NCBI RefSeq assembly: GCF_001306145.1
Contig: NZ_LGKO01000002.1
Span: forward strand, 496,001-560,000
Reading direction: 5' to 3'
DNA length: 64,000 nt
From: Thermanaerothrix daxensis
GTDB lineage: Bacteria > Chloroflexota > Anaerolineae > Anaerolineales > Anaerolineaceae
A program made the position numbers and the translations under genes. Shown here piece after piece: positions 39,273 through 48,038 of the stretch. A model generated the notes under the pieces. The model did not search any database, was not told the origin of the DNA, and saw only the letters and a list, made by a program, of their open reading frames with translations. How positions within the stretch are numbered: position 1 is the first letter of the stretch; each line of letters opens with the position of its first letter.

Positions 39273-40760
39273 ATGACAGAAGCCGGTGGTGTGGTGCTCT
39301 TAGGGTTAGGACCAGGTGAAGGGCGTCTGTTGACCCGTGAAGCCTGGGAATGGTTGCAAGCGGTGCCCGAAATCTATGTGCGCACCGAGTTGCACCCGGT
39401 GGTGCAGGAATTGCCCCCGAGTGTACGAGTTCACGCCTTCGATTGGCTTTACCGCCAGGGAAGTTCATTTGAGCAGGTCTATGCCACTATTGTGGAAAAG
39501 ATCCTCGATCTGGCTCGGCGTCCGGAAGGTGTGACCTACGCGGTGCCGGGTCATCCATTGGTAGCCGAAGCAACAGGTCCTGAAATCCTACGCCGGGCCC
39601 GCGCTGAAGGTCTGCCCGTGCGTGTTATCGAGGGGGTCTCCTTTCTGGAGCCCACTTTTACCGCGCTGGGGATTGACCCTTTCCCGCGCTTGGTCTTGGT
39701 GGATGCGTTGGAATTGGGTACCTGGCACGTTCCCTCTTTTCCGCCGGATGCACCGGTGCTGATCGCCCAGATTTACGACCGGATGAGCGCCTCTGAGGTC
39801 AAACTAACCTTGAACGCTTTTTATCCGGATGAGCATCCGGTTGTACTGGTGCATGCCGCGGGTACTTCCCGCCAGCAGGTAGAGCACCTCCACCTTTATG
39901 AGATAGATCGCAGTCCCCACCTGGGGCTGATGAGTGCGCTGTATGTGCCTCCGTTGGGCCCCGCCACATCCATGGAGGCGTTTCTGGAAATCGTGGCGCA
40001 CCTGCGGGCACCAGATGGCTGTCCCTGGGATCGGCAACAGACCCATCAGTCATTGCGCAGTCATCTTTTGGAAGAGGCGTACGAGGTGCTTGCGGCGATT
40101 GATGCCAATGATGCGGCGGCCCTCCAGGAGGAATTGGGGGATCTGCTGCTCCAGGTGGCTTTACATGCCCAGATTGCCAATGAAGAGGGTACATTTAACT
40201 TCACCGATGTTGTGCACGGGATTCATCAGAAAATTGTGCGCCGTCATCCGCACGTTTTTGGCGCTCTTCAGGTGGAAGGGGTTGAGGGAGTACTCCGCAA
40301 TTGGGAGCGGTTGAAGCAGGCGGAGCGCGAAGCCAATGGGCAGGAAACCCGCAGTTTGCTGGCGGGCGTGCCTCTGGCTCTGCCGGCTCTAACGCAGGCC
40401 CAAGAGTTGCAAGACCGTGCCGCGCGAGTGGGCTTTGACTGGCCGGAAATTGCACCGGTGTGGGAAAAAGTGCGCGAGGAGCTTGAGGAAGTGCGGACTG
40501 CCCCGGATGATGAGGCGCGGGAGAAAGAACTGGGGGATTTACTGTTTGCGGTGGTTAACCTGGCGCGCTGGTACAAGGTAGATGCAGAGAGTGCGCTGCG
40601 TGCGACGAATCATCGCTTCCGGCAGCGCTTTGCCCATATCGAACGGCGTGCCCGGGAGGCAGGACGAGTGCTGGGTGAGATGAGTCTGGCTGAAATGGAT
40701 GCGCTGTGGGAAGAGGCCAAAGACAACGAAAAGGGGAATCCATCCGCTGCCGAAGCGTGA
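39273..40760 (+). CDS. mazG: Tetrapyrrole methylase-MazG fusion (YabN-like NTP pyrophosphohydrolase)
   Basis: 495 residues. Residues about 1-225 are a SAM-dependent tetrapyrrole (corrin/porphyrin) methylase fold with LLGLGPGEGRLLT and YAVPGHPLVAEAT. Residues about 230-490 contain two MazG-type halves, with CPWDRQQTHQSLRSHLLEEAYEVLAAI and EELGDLLLQVALHA carrying the EExxE/ExxD metal residues. B. subtilis YabN has the same fusion. MazG cleaves NTPs to NMP and pyrophosphate and helps clear abnormal nucleotides; the methylase half's substrate is unknown. GAGGTG lies before the ATG. Confidence 0.92.
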   Translation: MTEAGGVVLLGLGPGEGRLLTREAWEWLQAVPEIYVRTELHPVVQELPPSVRVHAFDWLYRQGSSFEQVYATIVEKILDLARRPEGVTYAVPGHPLVAEATGPEILRRARAEGLPVRVIEGVSFLEPTFTALGIDPFPRLVLVDALELGTWHVPSFPPDAPVLIAQIYDRMSASEVKLTLNAFYPDEHPVVLVHAAGTSRQQVEHLHLYEIDRSPHLGLMSALYVPPLGPATSMEAFLEIVAHLRAPDGCPWDRQQTHQSLRSHLLEEAYEVLAAIDANDAAALQEELGDLLLQVALHAQIANEEGTFNFTDVVHGIHQKIVRRHPHVFGALQVEGVEGVLRNWERLKQAEREANGQETRSLLAGVPLALPALTQAQELQDRAARVGFDWPEIAPVWEKVREELEEVRTAPDDEAREKELGDLLFAVVNLARWYKVDAESALRATNHRFRQRFAHIERRAREAGRVLGEMSLAEMDALWEEAKDNEKGNPSAAEA

Positions 40761-40768
40761 TCCCCTTT
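40730..40768. terminator. Convergent hairpin between mazG and lipoprotein
   Basis: AAAGGGGA and TCCCCTTT form an 8-bp stem, with a 23-nt loop, spanning both stop codons of the converging genes. It may act in both directions. The stem is short and no long T run follows, so the call is moderate. Confidence 0.4.
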
Positions 40769-41204
40769 AGCGCTTGCGCAGTTCTTTGGAGTCAAACCAC
40801 AGGCCGCTTACCAGATGGGGCTCAGTCTTGGTCAGCACCAGACGCATGGTGACATTATCGTCCTTCTCAAAGCGCAGGCGGTATACCACGATGAAGTAAT
40901 TGCCACTTTCAAGCACGGCATTGATCTCACGGGACTGGAAAGCCCCCAGGTGCGTTTCCAAGGTGCTACGCAGGTCGGCGAAAGCCTTCTCATCCAGCCC
41001 TTTGCGCATGGACTCATCAAAGTCCGTGGCAAAAGCGGTGTAATCTCCGGCTAACAGGCCATCCAGCAGGGTAGTCGTCATGGGCTCGGCATAAGCCAGC
41101 ACTGCATCTTTTTCACTGCCTGCCAGCGTACGTGCGCCGCTACTACAGGCGCTCAGCATGATGCCAATGCTCAAGAGAATGATCAACCATTTGGATGTTT
41201 GCAT
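40767..41204 (-). CDS. Lipoprotein, DUF3887-like
   Basis: 145 residues with an N-terminal signal (KWLIILLSIGIML) and lipobox LSAC, giving a lipid-modified cysteine at 20. The mature part (about 30-145) has the DUF3887-like pattern: GDYTAFATDFDESMRKGLDEKAFADLRSTLETHLGAFQ then a beta-rich half. It is probably exported and membrane-anchored. Function unknown. GGAGGG precedes the ATG. Confidence 0.8.
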   Translation of the reverse strand: MQTSKWLIILLSIGIMLSACSSGARTLAGSEKDAVLAYAEPMTTTLLDGLLAGDYTAFATDFDESMRKGLDEKAFADLRSTLETHLGAFQSREINAVLESGNYFIVVYRLRFEKDDNVTMRLVLTKTEPHLVSGLWFDSKELRKR

Positions 41205-41221
41205 GATGCCCTCCCGCGAGC

Positions 41222-41251
41222 ATCATACCATAAGGGGTAGGGTTAAAGCAA
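41222..41251 (-). promoter_or_regulatory. Possible promoter of lipoprotein gene
   Basis: Minus strand: TTGCTT (41251-41246), 18-bp spacer, TATGAT (41227-41222). The -35 overlaps the T-rich tail of the tRNA terminator. Confidence 0.4.
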
Positions 41252-41275
41252 GGCGCCCTTCCAAAGAAGGGCGCC
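41247..41275 (-). terminator. Terminator of tRNA-Phe
   Basis: Perfect 10-bp stem GGCGCCCTTC / GAAGGGCGCC with loop TTTG, followed on the minus strand by TTGCTTT, right after the tRNA 3' end. Confidence 0.8.
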
Positions 41276-41278
41276 GTG

Positions 41279-41351
41279 TGCCGAGAGCCAGAATCGAACT
41301 GGCGACACCGCAGTTTTCAGCCGCGTGCTCTACCAACTGAGCTATCTCGGC
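41279..41351 (-). tRNA. tRNA-Phe (anticodon GAA)
   Basis: A 73-nt cloverleaf. The acceptor stem GCCGAGA/TCTCGGC, D arm GCTC-AGTTGGTA-GAGC, anticodon stem CGCGG/CTGCG with loop CTGAAAA, and T arm GCCAG-TTCGAAT-CTGGC all pair. Discriminator is A. The 3' CCA is not encoded. Own promoter and terminator flank it, so it is a single-gene unit. Confidence 0.97.
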
Positions 41352-41360
41352 GCAATCAGA

Positions 41361-41389
41361 ATTTTAACGGCAGGCAGGGGGATTGTCAA
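41361..41389 (-). promoter_or_regulatory. tRNA-Phe promoter
   Basis: Minus strand: perfect TTGACA (41389-41384), 17-bp spacer, TAAAAT (41366-41361). Predicted start is about three bases before the mature tRNA 5' end. Confidence 0.85.
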
Positions 41390-41546
41390 GCGCGAGCAGC
41401 CCATTTTTCATCTTTCTGGGGCCTCAGGCACAAACTCATTTCTTTTTTATTGTGTTTTTATCTGTCTTTTATGTGCCTGGGCTGCCGGTATCCGTAAATT
41501 GAGAAGGAAAATGCGGTTCTATCCTGCGGTACTTCCAACAACAGAA

Positions 41547-41621
41547 GCGGAAGGCGTTATTGTATCGGGCAGCCACGCCCGGTGGAGAATTATGTACTTC
41601 CTTCCGCCCCGGGTGGTTTTT
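41547..41621 (+). promoter_or_regulatory. Folded leader upstream of first chemoreceptor gene
   Basis: In the 317-base gap before the receptor gene, GCGGAAGG (41547-41554) can pair with CCTTCCGC (41600-41607) around an inner GGGC/GCCC hairpin. Alternatively, CCA-cg-CCCGG (41573-41582) can pair with CCGGGTGG (about 41609-41616), just before TTTTTG. The two folds exclude each other, as in an attenuator. No promoter upstream was clear. The rest of the gap holds the tRNA promoter on the other strand. Confidence 0.3.
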
Positions 41622-41668
41622 GTGAGCTTTACTATTTCCCAATCCATCCCATTTGCAAGGAGAGCCCA

Positions 41669-43771
41669 ATGAGAGTAAACCCCCTTAATCGTCTGCGCAT
41701 TCTGACCAAACTAAGCCTGGGCTTTGCCCTAATTGGATTGTTCTCTCTGATACTGGCCTTGGTCGCCTACTGGAGCCTGGATCGTCTTAATCGCCAATCC
41801 AACCAGCTTTATGCGCAGAATTTGACGCCAGCGTTGGAGGTCGGGCGAGCGCGTACGATGTTGTATCAAATTCGGGGTTCCCTCTTCAATATCTTTCTGT
41901 TGCCCGATGATACGCTGAAACTGGAATCGGAGATTAACCAGAACATTGCCGGGATCACGGCAATTGTGCGTAAGGTCCGCGAAGCCAACATTCAGGATGC
42001 GGAGGCGGCGTTGGTGGCTTTTGAGACCGCCTGGCAAGATTATGTTAGCAAGTTAGATGACACATTACAGCAAATTCGTGCCGGGAATCGCAGCGCGGCC
42101 ATGGCGCGTGCCACCGTGGGGGATCTGGCGATGGCGCGCCAGACCGCCGATGCCACCATGGAATCTTTGCTTACCATCGTGCAGCGCGCCGCAGATCAGG
42201 CCCACGCCCAGAGCGAGGCTACTTTCGAGCGAATGCGTTGGATCCTCATGCTCATTACCTGCCTGGCACTGGTCATCTCGGGCGGACTCTCTGTGCTCAT
42301 CACCCGCAACTTGAACCAGCCTATTCAAGTCATGGTTGGTGCGCTGAGCAATCTCTCTCAGGGGGATCTCAACCGCCACATCCCTATCGAGGTCAAAGAG
42401 TCCATTGCCAGTCGAGAGGATGAATTAGGGGCTCTAGGGCGGGCGCTTAAGGCTGCGGAAGACTATATCGTTGCAATGGCCGAATTGGCGGATCGCATTG
42501 CGGGTGGGGACCTCAGCCTGATGGTAACACCACGCAGCGAGAAGGACGAACTCGGCCAGGCGTTTGCGCGTATGGTGGCAGGGTTGCGCCACCAGGTGCA
42601 GGAAATTACTGAAGCGGCGGGGCGACTGAATGTGATTGCCCAGGAGATTCGCCATGCCGCTGCCCAGAGTGGCGAGGCCAGTCAGCAGATGGCACAGACG
42701 TTGCAGCAGGTGGCTCGAGGCATTACCGAGCAATCTGAAAGTGTCAATCGCACGGCGGCCTCGATCAACGAGGTGGCCCGCGCCATTGAGGGGATTGCTC
42801 GCGGTGCGCAGGAGCAATCGCAGGCGGTAGCAAATGCTTCACGGCTGACGGCAACAATCAGCGACCACGTAGCGCAGATGGCCGAGAACGTGCAAACCGT
42901 CTTCCGCGATGCTTCGGGGGCGGCCCAACTGGCCCAGCAGGGGGTGCAGGCGGTTCAGCAGACCATCGAAGGCATTGAAAACATTCGCACACGCTTTGGT
43001 TTTTCGGCCACGCGTGTGGAGGAAATGGGGGTGCGTTCGCGCGAGATTGGAGCCATTCTGGAAACCATCCAGGATATTGCCTCGCAAACCAATTTGCTGG
43101 CGCTCAATGCGGCTATTGAAGCCGCGCGGGCTGGCGAGCACGGCAAAGGCTTTGCTGTGGTGGCCGATGAAGTGCGCAAACTGGCCGAGCGCGCCGCAGC
43201 CGCAACTAAAGAAATCGGCCATTTGGTGCGCGGCATCCAGCAAACTGTGGAAGAGGCCGTCAATGCCATGCGCGCCGGGAATGACGATGTCCAGCGGGGC
43301 GTGGAACTGGCGAATCAGGCCGGTCAGGCCCTGGCTTTCATTCATGAGGTGAGCGAGGCCGTTCGGCAGCAGGCTGAGTTGACGGCAAACGCTGCGGTGC
43401 GAGTGCGTGATGCGGTGGATCAACTGGTCGGAGCGGTGGACAGCGTTTCTGCCGTGGTGGAAGAGAATACGGCTTCAACTGAGGAAATGACGGCTAGTGT
43501 GGGTGAAGTTAATCAGGCCATTGAAACAATAGCCAGCGTTTCGGAGGAAAACAGCGCGGCCATTGAAGAAGTGAGTGCCTCGGCAGAGGAGGTTAGCGCG
43601 CAGGTTGCCGAGGTGGCTTCTGCGGTGGGCGGGCTGGCCCAAATGGCACATACCCTGGAGGCGCTGGTGGCCCATTTCAAACTGGCGCAGGAGGCTGCCC
43701 CGGTAGCGGCGCCCTCCCCCGCGCAGGAGGCCCTTCCCCAACTGGCTGAAACCACAATCCCCGGTTCATGA
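41669..43771 (+). CDS. Methyl-accepting chemotaxis protein (four-helix-bundle sensor)
   Basis: 700 residues. One membrane segment at about 15-36, an all-helical periplasmic sensor (about 37-188, TarH/4HB type), a second segment at about 190-212, HAMP (213-265, with a second HAMP-like stretch before 330), then a long coiled-coil signalling domain. The hairpin tip (about 470-505) has [38 protein letters not shown]. Binds CheW/CheA. Start ATG 41669, with AAGGAG six to seven bases upstream. First gene of an mcp-cheW-mcp group. Confidence 0.93.
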   Translation: MRVNPLNRLRILTKLSLGFALIGLFSLILALVAYWSLDRLNRQSNQLYAQNLTPALEVGRARTMLYQIRGSLFNIFLLPDDTLKLESEINQNIAGITAIVRKVREANIQDAEAALVAFETAWQDYVSKLDDTLQQIRAGNRSAAMARATVGDLAMARQTADATMESLLTIVQRAADQAHAQSEATFERMRWILMLITCLALVISGGLSVLITRNLNQPIQVMVGALSNLSQGDLNRHIPIEVKESIASREDELGALGRALKAAEDYIVAMAELADRIAGGDLSLMVTPRSEKDELGQAFARMVAGLRHQVQEITEAAGRLNVIAQEIRHAAAQSGEASQQMAQTLQQVARGITEQSESVNRTAASINEVARAIEGIARGAQEQSQAVANASRLTATISDHVAQMAENVQTVFRDASGAAQLAQQGVQAVQQTIEGIENIRTRFGFSATRVEEMGVRSREIGAILETIQDIASQTNLLALNAAIEAARAGEHGKGFAVVADEVRKLAERAAAATKEIGHLVRGIQQTVEEAVNAMRAGNDDVQRGVELANQAGQALAFIHEVSEAVRQQAELTANAAVRVRDAVDQLVGAVDSVSAVVEENTASTEEMTASVGEVNQAIETIASVSEENSAAIEEVSASAEEVSAQVAEVASAVGGLAQMAHTLEALVAHFKLAQEAAPVAAPSPAQEALPQLAETTIPGS
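43076..43143 (+). repeat. 68-bp exact repeat, copy 1 (receptor tip)
   Basis: Identical over 68 bases to 46034-46101. It encodes the receptor hairpin tip that contacts CheA/CheW. Flanks differ at silent sites. Confidence 0.8.
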
Positions 43772-43783
43772 AAGGAGCGTTTT

Positions 43784-44248
43784 ATGGAGCAACAGTTTGT
43801 GGTTTTTCAGGTGGCCGGTGAACAATATGGGGTCACCATCGAGCAGGTCGAGAGCATTGTTAAGATGCAGCCGATCACCGTGGTTCCCCAGGCACCGGCC
43901 TTTGTTGAGGGCATCACCAACCTTCGCGGCATGGTGCTCCCCGTACTGTCGCTGCGCAGGCGCTTTGGGTTGCCCTCGGTGGAGGCGGATCGCGAGACCC
44001 GCATTGTGGTCGTGATGCACGGTGCCCACCCCATTGGGATCATTGTGGACAGTGTATTGGAGGTGTTGCGTCTGCCTGAGGAAACCATTGAACCGCCACC
44101 TCCCATGGTCACTAGCGAACGCACGCGTTTCATCACCGGCATTGCCAAGGTGGGCGAGCGATTGATCCTGCTGCTTGACCTGGCGCGGGTACTTTCGATT
44201 GAAGAAGAGGCCCAACTGACGACCCTACGCGAGGCAGTAGGAGCGTGA
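43784..44248 (+). CDS. cheW: Chemotaxis adaptor CheW
   Basis: 154 residues of the CheW SH3-like double barrel. QFVVFQVAGEQYGVTIEQVESIVKM start, GITNLRGMVLPVLSLRRRFG with the receptor-contact Arg, and RFITGIAKVGERLILLLDLARVL. Links receptors to CheA, which is not in the window. Sits between two receptor genes, probably one transcript. Confidence 0.95.
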   Translation: MEQQFVVFQVAGEQYGVTIEQVESIVKMQPITVVPQAPAFVEGITNLRGMVLPVLSLRRRFGLPSVEADRETRIVVVMHGAHPIGIIVDSVLEVLRLPEETIEPPPPMVTSERTRFITGIAKVGERLILLLDLARVLSIEEEAQLTTLREAVGA

Positions 44249-44293
44249 ATGAAACAACAACCCAATCCGCTTTTCTTTTGGAGGACAAGATTC

Positions 44294-46723
44294 ATGAACA
44301 ATTTCTTCAATAACGTATTCCGGAAAGGACAGGGTTCAGGGGGGAGAGGGCGACGTTCCATTCGAACACAACTGTTAGCCTACTCGTTAGCCCTGGCGCT
44401 GGTCCCATTGATGGTGCTGTTTGCGTTGAGTTATGTACAGGCCCGGGGGGCATTAAGCCAAAGCACGCGGGAGACTCTGAGCAACTTGGCCGATATGACG
44501 GTAGATCAGGTTCAGGAGTGGCTGGCGGCTCGCCAAACCGAAATTGAAATCATGGCCAACGCGGCTGAAATTGTTTCCATGGAACCGGTGCGGGCCATGC
44601 GGGCTTTGACGTTTTACCGTGAAAAGTGGGGCGATCATTACGAGACACTGGTAGTGATCCAGCCAGATGGGGTGGCGCTGGCTTCTACCGACGGCCAGCG
44701 CAATAATATGAGTGATCGAGAGTACTTCAAGCAGGCCATGGCGGGTCGAACGGTGATCTCTGAGCCTCTCATCTCAAAGGGTAGCCTCCATGTGGTTGTG
44801 GTCATAGCAACCCCCATTCGGTCGCTGGGACAGGTTGTGGGGGTGATGGCGGCGGTGGTGCCCACCACTGCTATTGAAGGTGTGCTGGCGAAAGCCCGAC
44901 TGGGTAACACTGGCGATGCGTATCTGATTGACCAGCGGGGGGTGTTCATCACTCCTTCGCGGTTTGAAAATCAACTCAAGGCCGAAAACCGCATTAGGGA
45001 ACGCAGTGCGCTGGAGTTGCGCATTGACACCGAGGCTGCACGTGCGGTGCTCTCTGGGCAGGACGGCGTGGGGGAGTACCAGGGCTATCGCTTCAAGCCA
45101 GTGGTGGGCGCGTATCGCCATTTGGCGGGTATGAACTGGGGGCTCATTGTCGAGCAAGATGCCAGCGAAGCACTGGCTGCCGTAAACGGGCTGGCACGGA
45201 TTTTGATCATCGGCGCGCTTGTGATGGCGGGGCTGGTGGTCCTGGCGGCTTATGCTTTCTCCGGGCAAATTGCTGCTCCGATCCTACTTGTTTCGGCGGC
45301 GCTGAATCGCCTGGCGCAGGGCGACTTGTTGAGAGATGCTGAAGAAATTAGGGAGAAGTCTATACTGAACCGGCGAGATGAGATCGGGCAGATGGGGCAG
45401 GCCTTGCAAAGTGTGGTGGGTTATATGTCGGAGATGGCGATGACCGCCGAAGCCATCGCTGCCGGTGATCTCACTCGTGAGGTTAAGCCGCGTTCGGAGC
45501 AGGATGTTCTGGGCCACGCCTTTGCGCGGATGATTAGCGGCCTGCGCCAGATTGTGCAGGGGGTTGCGCAGAATGCCCAAGCCCTGGAAGCCGCGGCCAC
45601 CGAACTGGCCGAGGCGGCCGGCCAGGCGGGCCAGGTAACCGGGCAGATTGCCACCACCATCCAGCAGGTGGCAAAAGGTGCTTCGCAACAGTCTGAGGCG
45701 GCCAGCCGCACGGCGGCATCGGTTGAGCAGATGACCCGTGCCATCCAGGGGGTGGCCAAAGGAGCGCAGGAGCAGGCAGTGGCGGTGAACAAGATGTCGG
45801 CACTGATCAACCAGCTCTCGGCGGCCATCCAGCAGGTGCAGACGGGCGCGCAAGGTGCGGCTCAGGTGGCTCACTCGGCGGTTGAGACGGCCCGCCAGGG
45901 ATCCCATACTGTGGAATCCACCCTGAAAGGCATGGTGACCATCCGCGAGAAAGTGGGGTTCTCGGCAGAAAAGGTTCAGGCCATGGGGCAGCGTTCCGCG
46001 CAGATCGGCGCTATCGTGGAAACCATCCAGGACATTGCCTCGCAAACCAATTTGCTGGCGCTCAATGCGGCTATTGAAGCCGCGCGGGCTGGCGAGCACG
46101 GTAAGGGCTTCGCCGTGGTGGCCGATGAGGTGCGCAAACTGGCCGAACGTTCGGCGGCGGCAACGCGAGAGATTGGCGGTCTGGTGCGCGAGATACAGCA
46201 AACCGTGGAAGAGGCCGTGCACGCCATGCAGGAGAGCGCCGCCGAAGTGGAGAGAGGCGTCCAGCAGGCTAATCTGTCGGGTGGTGCGTTGTCGGATATC
46301 ATGGACGGGATCAAGGCCATGCGCGAGGGGGCAGAAGAGAGCCTCCGCGCGGCCCAGCACATGGCAACACTGGCCGAATCACTGGTGGCGGCGGCGGATG
46401 AAGTCTCTGCCATTGCTGAGGAGAACACGGCGGCCACGGAGGAGATGAGTGCCGGTGCGCAGGAAATTGCCCAGGCGGTTGAGGCCATTGCCAGCGTGAG
46501 CGAGGAAAACAGCGCCGCGGTGGAAGAAGTTTCGGCTTCAGCAGAGGAGATGTCGGCTGAGGTGGAAGAGGTGGCGGCCTCGGCGCAGTTCGTACAGGGC
46601 ACGGCCCAGGCGCTCAAGGAGGCCGTGGCGCAGTTCCGCTGGAGCGAAGCCGAGGTGGTCGGCGAACGCTCTGGTGTTGCGTCCTCAGGCAATGGACGGG
46701 GGGTCTTGCTCAAAGTTCATTAG
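44294..46723 (+). CDS. Methyl-accepting chemotaxis protein (double Cache sensor)
   Basis: 809 residues. Membrane segments at about 27-50 and 300-322 bracket a large extracellular dCache_1-type sensor ([55 protein letters not shown]), a class that often binds amino acids or other small ligands. HAMP units follow, then the cytoplasmic hairpin with its tip near 580-615. GGAGG lies nine bases before ATG 44294. An upstream ATG at 44249 has AGGAG too and would add 15 residues. Ligand unknown. Confidence 0.92.
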   Translation: MNNFFNNVFRKGQGSGGRGRRSIRTQLLAYSLALALVPLMVLFALSYVQARGALSQSTRETLSNLADMTVDQVQEWLAARQTEIEIMANAAEIVSMEPVRAMRALTFYREKWGDHYETLVVIQPDGVALASTDGQRNNMSDREYFKQAMAGRTVISEPLISKGSLHVVVVIATPIRSLGQVVGVMAAVVPTTAIEGVLAKARLGNTGDAYLIDQRGVFITPSRFENQLKAENRIRERSALELRIDTEAARAVLSGQDGVGEYQGYRFKPVVGAYRHLAGMNWGLIVEQDASEALAAVNGLARILIIGALVMAGLVVLAAYAFSGQIAAPILLVSAALNRLAQGDLLRDAEEIREKSILNRRDEIGQMGQALQSVVGYMSEMAMTAEAIAAGDLTREVKPRSEQDVLGHAFARMISGLRQIVQGVAQNAQALEAAATELAEAAGQAGQVTGQIATTIQQVAKGASQQSEAASRTAASVEQMTRAIQGVAKGAQEQAVAVNKMSALINQLSAAIQQVQTGAQGAAQVAHSAVETARQGSHTVESTLKGMVTIREKVGFSAEKVQAMGQRSAQIGAIVETIQDIASQTNLLALNAAIEAARAGEHGKGFAVVADEVRKLAERSAAATREIGGLVREIQQTVEEAVHAMQESAAEVERGVQQANLSGGALSDIMDGIKAMREGAEESLRAAQHMATLAESLVAAADEVSAIAEENTAATEEMSAGAQEIAQAVEAIASVSEENSAAVEEVSASAEEMSAEVEEVAASAQFVQGTAQALKEAVAQFRWSEAEVVGERSGVASSGNGRGVLLKVH
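46034..46101 (+). repeat. 68-bp exact repeat, copy 2 (receptor tip)
   Basis: Second copy of the sequence at 43076-43143, in the double-Cache receptor. Exact identity at silent positions points to recent gene conversion or duplication of the tip. Confidence 0.8.
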
Positions 46724-46751
46724 TTTGCTCGTCATTTCAAGCGTTGAATCG

Positions 46752-46779
46752 GGCGCCCCGTTTTTCACAACGGGGCGCC
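46752..46779 (+). terminator. Strong hairpin without T run after receptor gene
   Basis: 11-bp perfect stem GGCGCCCCGTT / AACGGGGCGCC, 6-nt loop, 28 bases after the receptor stop. No T tract follows. It may be a hairpin-only terminator or an mRNA end stabiliser. Confidence 0.5.
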
Positions 46780-46802
46780 AGCGTCTAGGAAGGAGGAAAT
46801 TT

Positions 46803-46886
46803 ATGCCGAATTTACGCGCTGGGGCTAAGGTTTGCCGGGAGGTGGTCGTTAAGGAAGATAGAACACCATCCCAAAAGACCCGATGA
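46803..46886 (+). CDS. Small ORF (27 aa) with strong ribosome site
   Basis: A 27-residue basic peptide frame (MPNLRAGAKVC start) preceded by AAGGAGGAAATTT, one of the best ribosome sites in the region. Lies between the second receptor and flagellin. No known family. It may be a real small protein or a translated leader. Confidence 0.35.
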   Translation: MPNLRAGAKVCREVVVKEDRTPSQKTR

Positions 46887-46937
46887 GGAGGTTAGGAGAA
46901 ACCGGAACCCATCAACAACATTCAATTCCAGTGTCCA

Positions 46938-46969
46938 CCACTCGGGGAACGGGGCTTGACCCCGAGTGG
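46938..46969 (+). promoter_or_regulatory. Hairpin in flagellin upstream region
   Basis: 10-bp perfect stem CCACTCGGGG / CCCCGAGTGG, 12-nt loop, about 100 bases before flagellin. No T run follows. Could be a terminator of upstream transcription or part of the flagellin leader. No clear promoter was found in the 46724-47067 gap. Confidence 0.4.
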
Positions 46970-47028
46970 CTCCCACAGAAGAAAGCCCGCTCCTTTTTCA
47001 GTTGTTCATTTCAAAATCTAAATTCTCA

Positions 47029-47061
47029 GGGGAAGGATCCCCGCCAAAATTCACAAGGAGG
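47029..47061 (+). promoter_or_regulatory. Likely CsrA-binding leader of flagellin mRNA
   Basis: GGGG-AAGGAT-CCCC (47029-47042) is a stem with ANGGA in a hexaloop, the preferred CsrA site. A second GGA lies in the Shine-Dalgarno AAGGAGG (47055-47061), 22 bases downstream. The same two-site design is known for B. subtilis hag, where CsrA blocks flagellin translation. A csrA gene is in this window at 63176-63478. Confidence 0.6.
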
Positions 47062-47067
47062 TGTGAA

Positions 47068-47949
47068 ATGCCTACAGTAGATTACACTCGAATTGCTGGT
47101 AACATCGGTGCGCTCAATGCGCTCAACTCGTTGCAACTGATCAACAATGAACTGGCCATTCATCAGACCCGCCTGGCGACTGGTAAGCGCATCAACGAGG
47201 CGGCTGATGATCCGGCGGGCTTGAGCCTGGCGACTACCTTTGATATCCGCCGCCAGGGGCTGAAGACGGTGCTCAACGGCATTGGCGACGCCAAGAACCT
47301 GCTCTCCACGGCGGAAGGTGGTCTGCGCAAAATCCAGGATATTCTGGTCAAGATGAAGAACAAGGCCCTGGAAGCCCAGAGCGGCACCATCGGGGATAAA
47401 GAGAAGGAAGCCATTGCGGCTCAGTTAAATGCCTACGCGGCAGAAATTGACTCGATCGTGGAACAGACCCAGTGGAACGGCAACATGCTGATCGGTCAGA
47501 GCGGTTCGGCAGGAGGCGCCTCGGCCACGCAGAACTTCTTGACCTCCCTGGGTACCGCGGCTGATCCTACCGCTGTCACCTCAGAATTCAAGTTCTCCGG
47601 TAATCAGGGTTTTGGCGCCTACGGCACGGATACGGATGGTCTGGGGTTGAGCTCGGAATACACCACGGCGAATTTGAGCACTGCGCTTTCGGATATTGAC
47701 GCGGCCATTGAGAAAGTCAAGAAAGGCATCAGCGAAGTGGGTGCGTTCAGTGCCCGTCTATCCTTCAAGGAAGAGGCGATTACCGTTCAGTACACCAACA
47801 CCGAAGCGGCTTATAACCGGATCATGAACGCCAACATGGCTGAAGAGCAGGTCAATGCCAGCAAGTTGCTCATCCTGCAGCAGACGGCAACCGCCATGCT
47901 GGCTCAGGCCAACACTGCACCACAGTTCCTGCTCACCCTCTTCCGTTAA
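47068..47949 (+). CDS. fliC: Flagellin
   Basis: 293 residues. The N-terminal D0/D1 part has NIGALNALNSLQLINNELAIHQTRLATGKRINEAADDPAGLSLA and the C-terminal D0 ends in NMAEEQVNASKLLILQQTATAMLAQANTAPQFLLTLFR. The middle domain is short. Polymerises outside the cell into the filament. Start ATG 47068 with AAGGAGG; upstream frames are not flagellin-like. Next to fliD, and its leader carries CsrA-type sites. Confidence 0.96.
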   Translation: MPTVDYTRIAGNIGALNALNSLQLINNELAIHQTRLATGKRINEAADDPAGLSLATTFDIRRQGLKTVLNGIGDAKNLLSTAEGGLRKIQDILVKMKNKALEAQSGTIGDKEKEAIAAQLNAYAAEIDSIVEQTQWNGNMLIGQSGSAGGASATQNFLTSLGTAADPTAVTSEFKFSGNQGFGAYGTDTDGLGLSSEYTTANLSTALSDIDAAIEKVKKGISEVGAFSARLSFKEEAITVQYTNTEAAYNRIMNANMAEEQVNASKLLILQQTATAMLAQANTAPQFLLTLFR

Positions 47950-47978
47950 TCGTCAACTCCTCATCGGTATCGGGATAG

Positions 47979-48003
47979 CGGGGAGCGCTCAGGGCGCTCC
48001 CCG
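47979..48003 (+). terminator. Hairpin after flagellin
   Basis: 10-bp perfect stem CGGGGAGCGC / GCGCTCCCCG, 5-nt loop, 30 bases past the flagellin stop and before fliD. No T tract. It may protect the flagellin mRNA end or reduce read-through into fliD. Confidence 0.5.
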
Positions 48004-48038
48004 TCCAACCATCCCCCCAGAGGTTTTGTGAGGTTTCC

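Noticed and set aside
46883-47080. 65-codon frame starting ATGAGGAGG before flagellin
   Set aside because: It runs through the CsrA site, the flagellin ribosome site and the flagellin start, and has no family resemblance.
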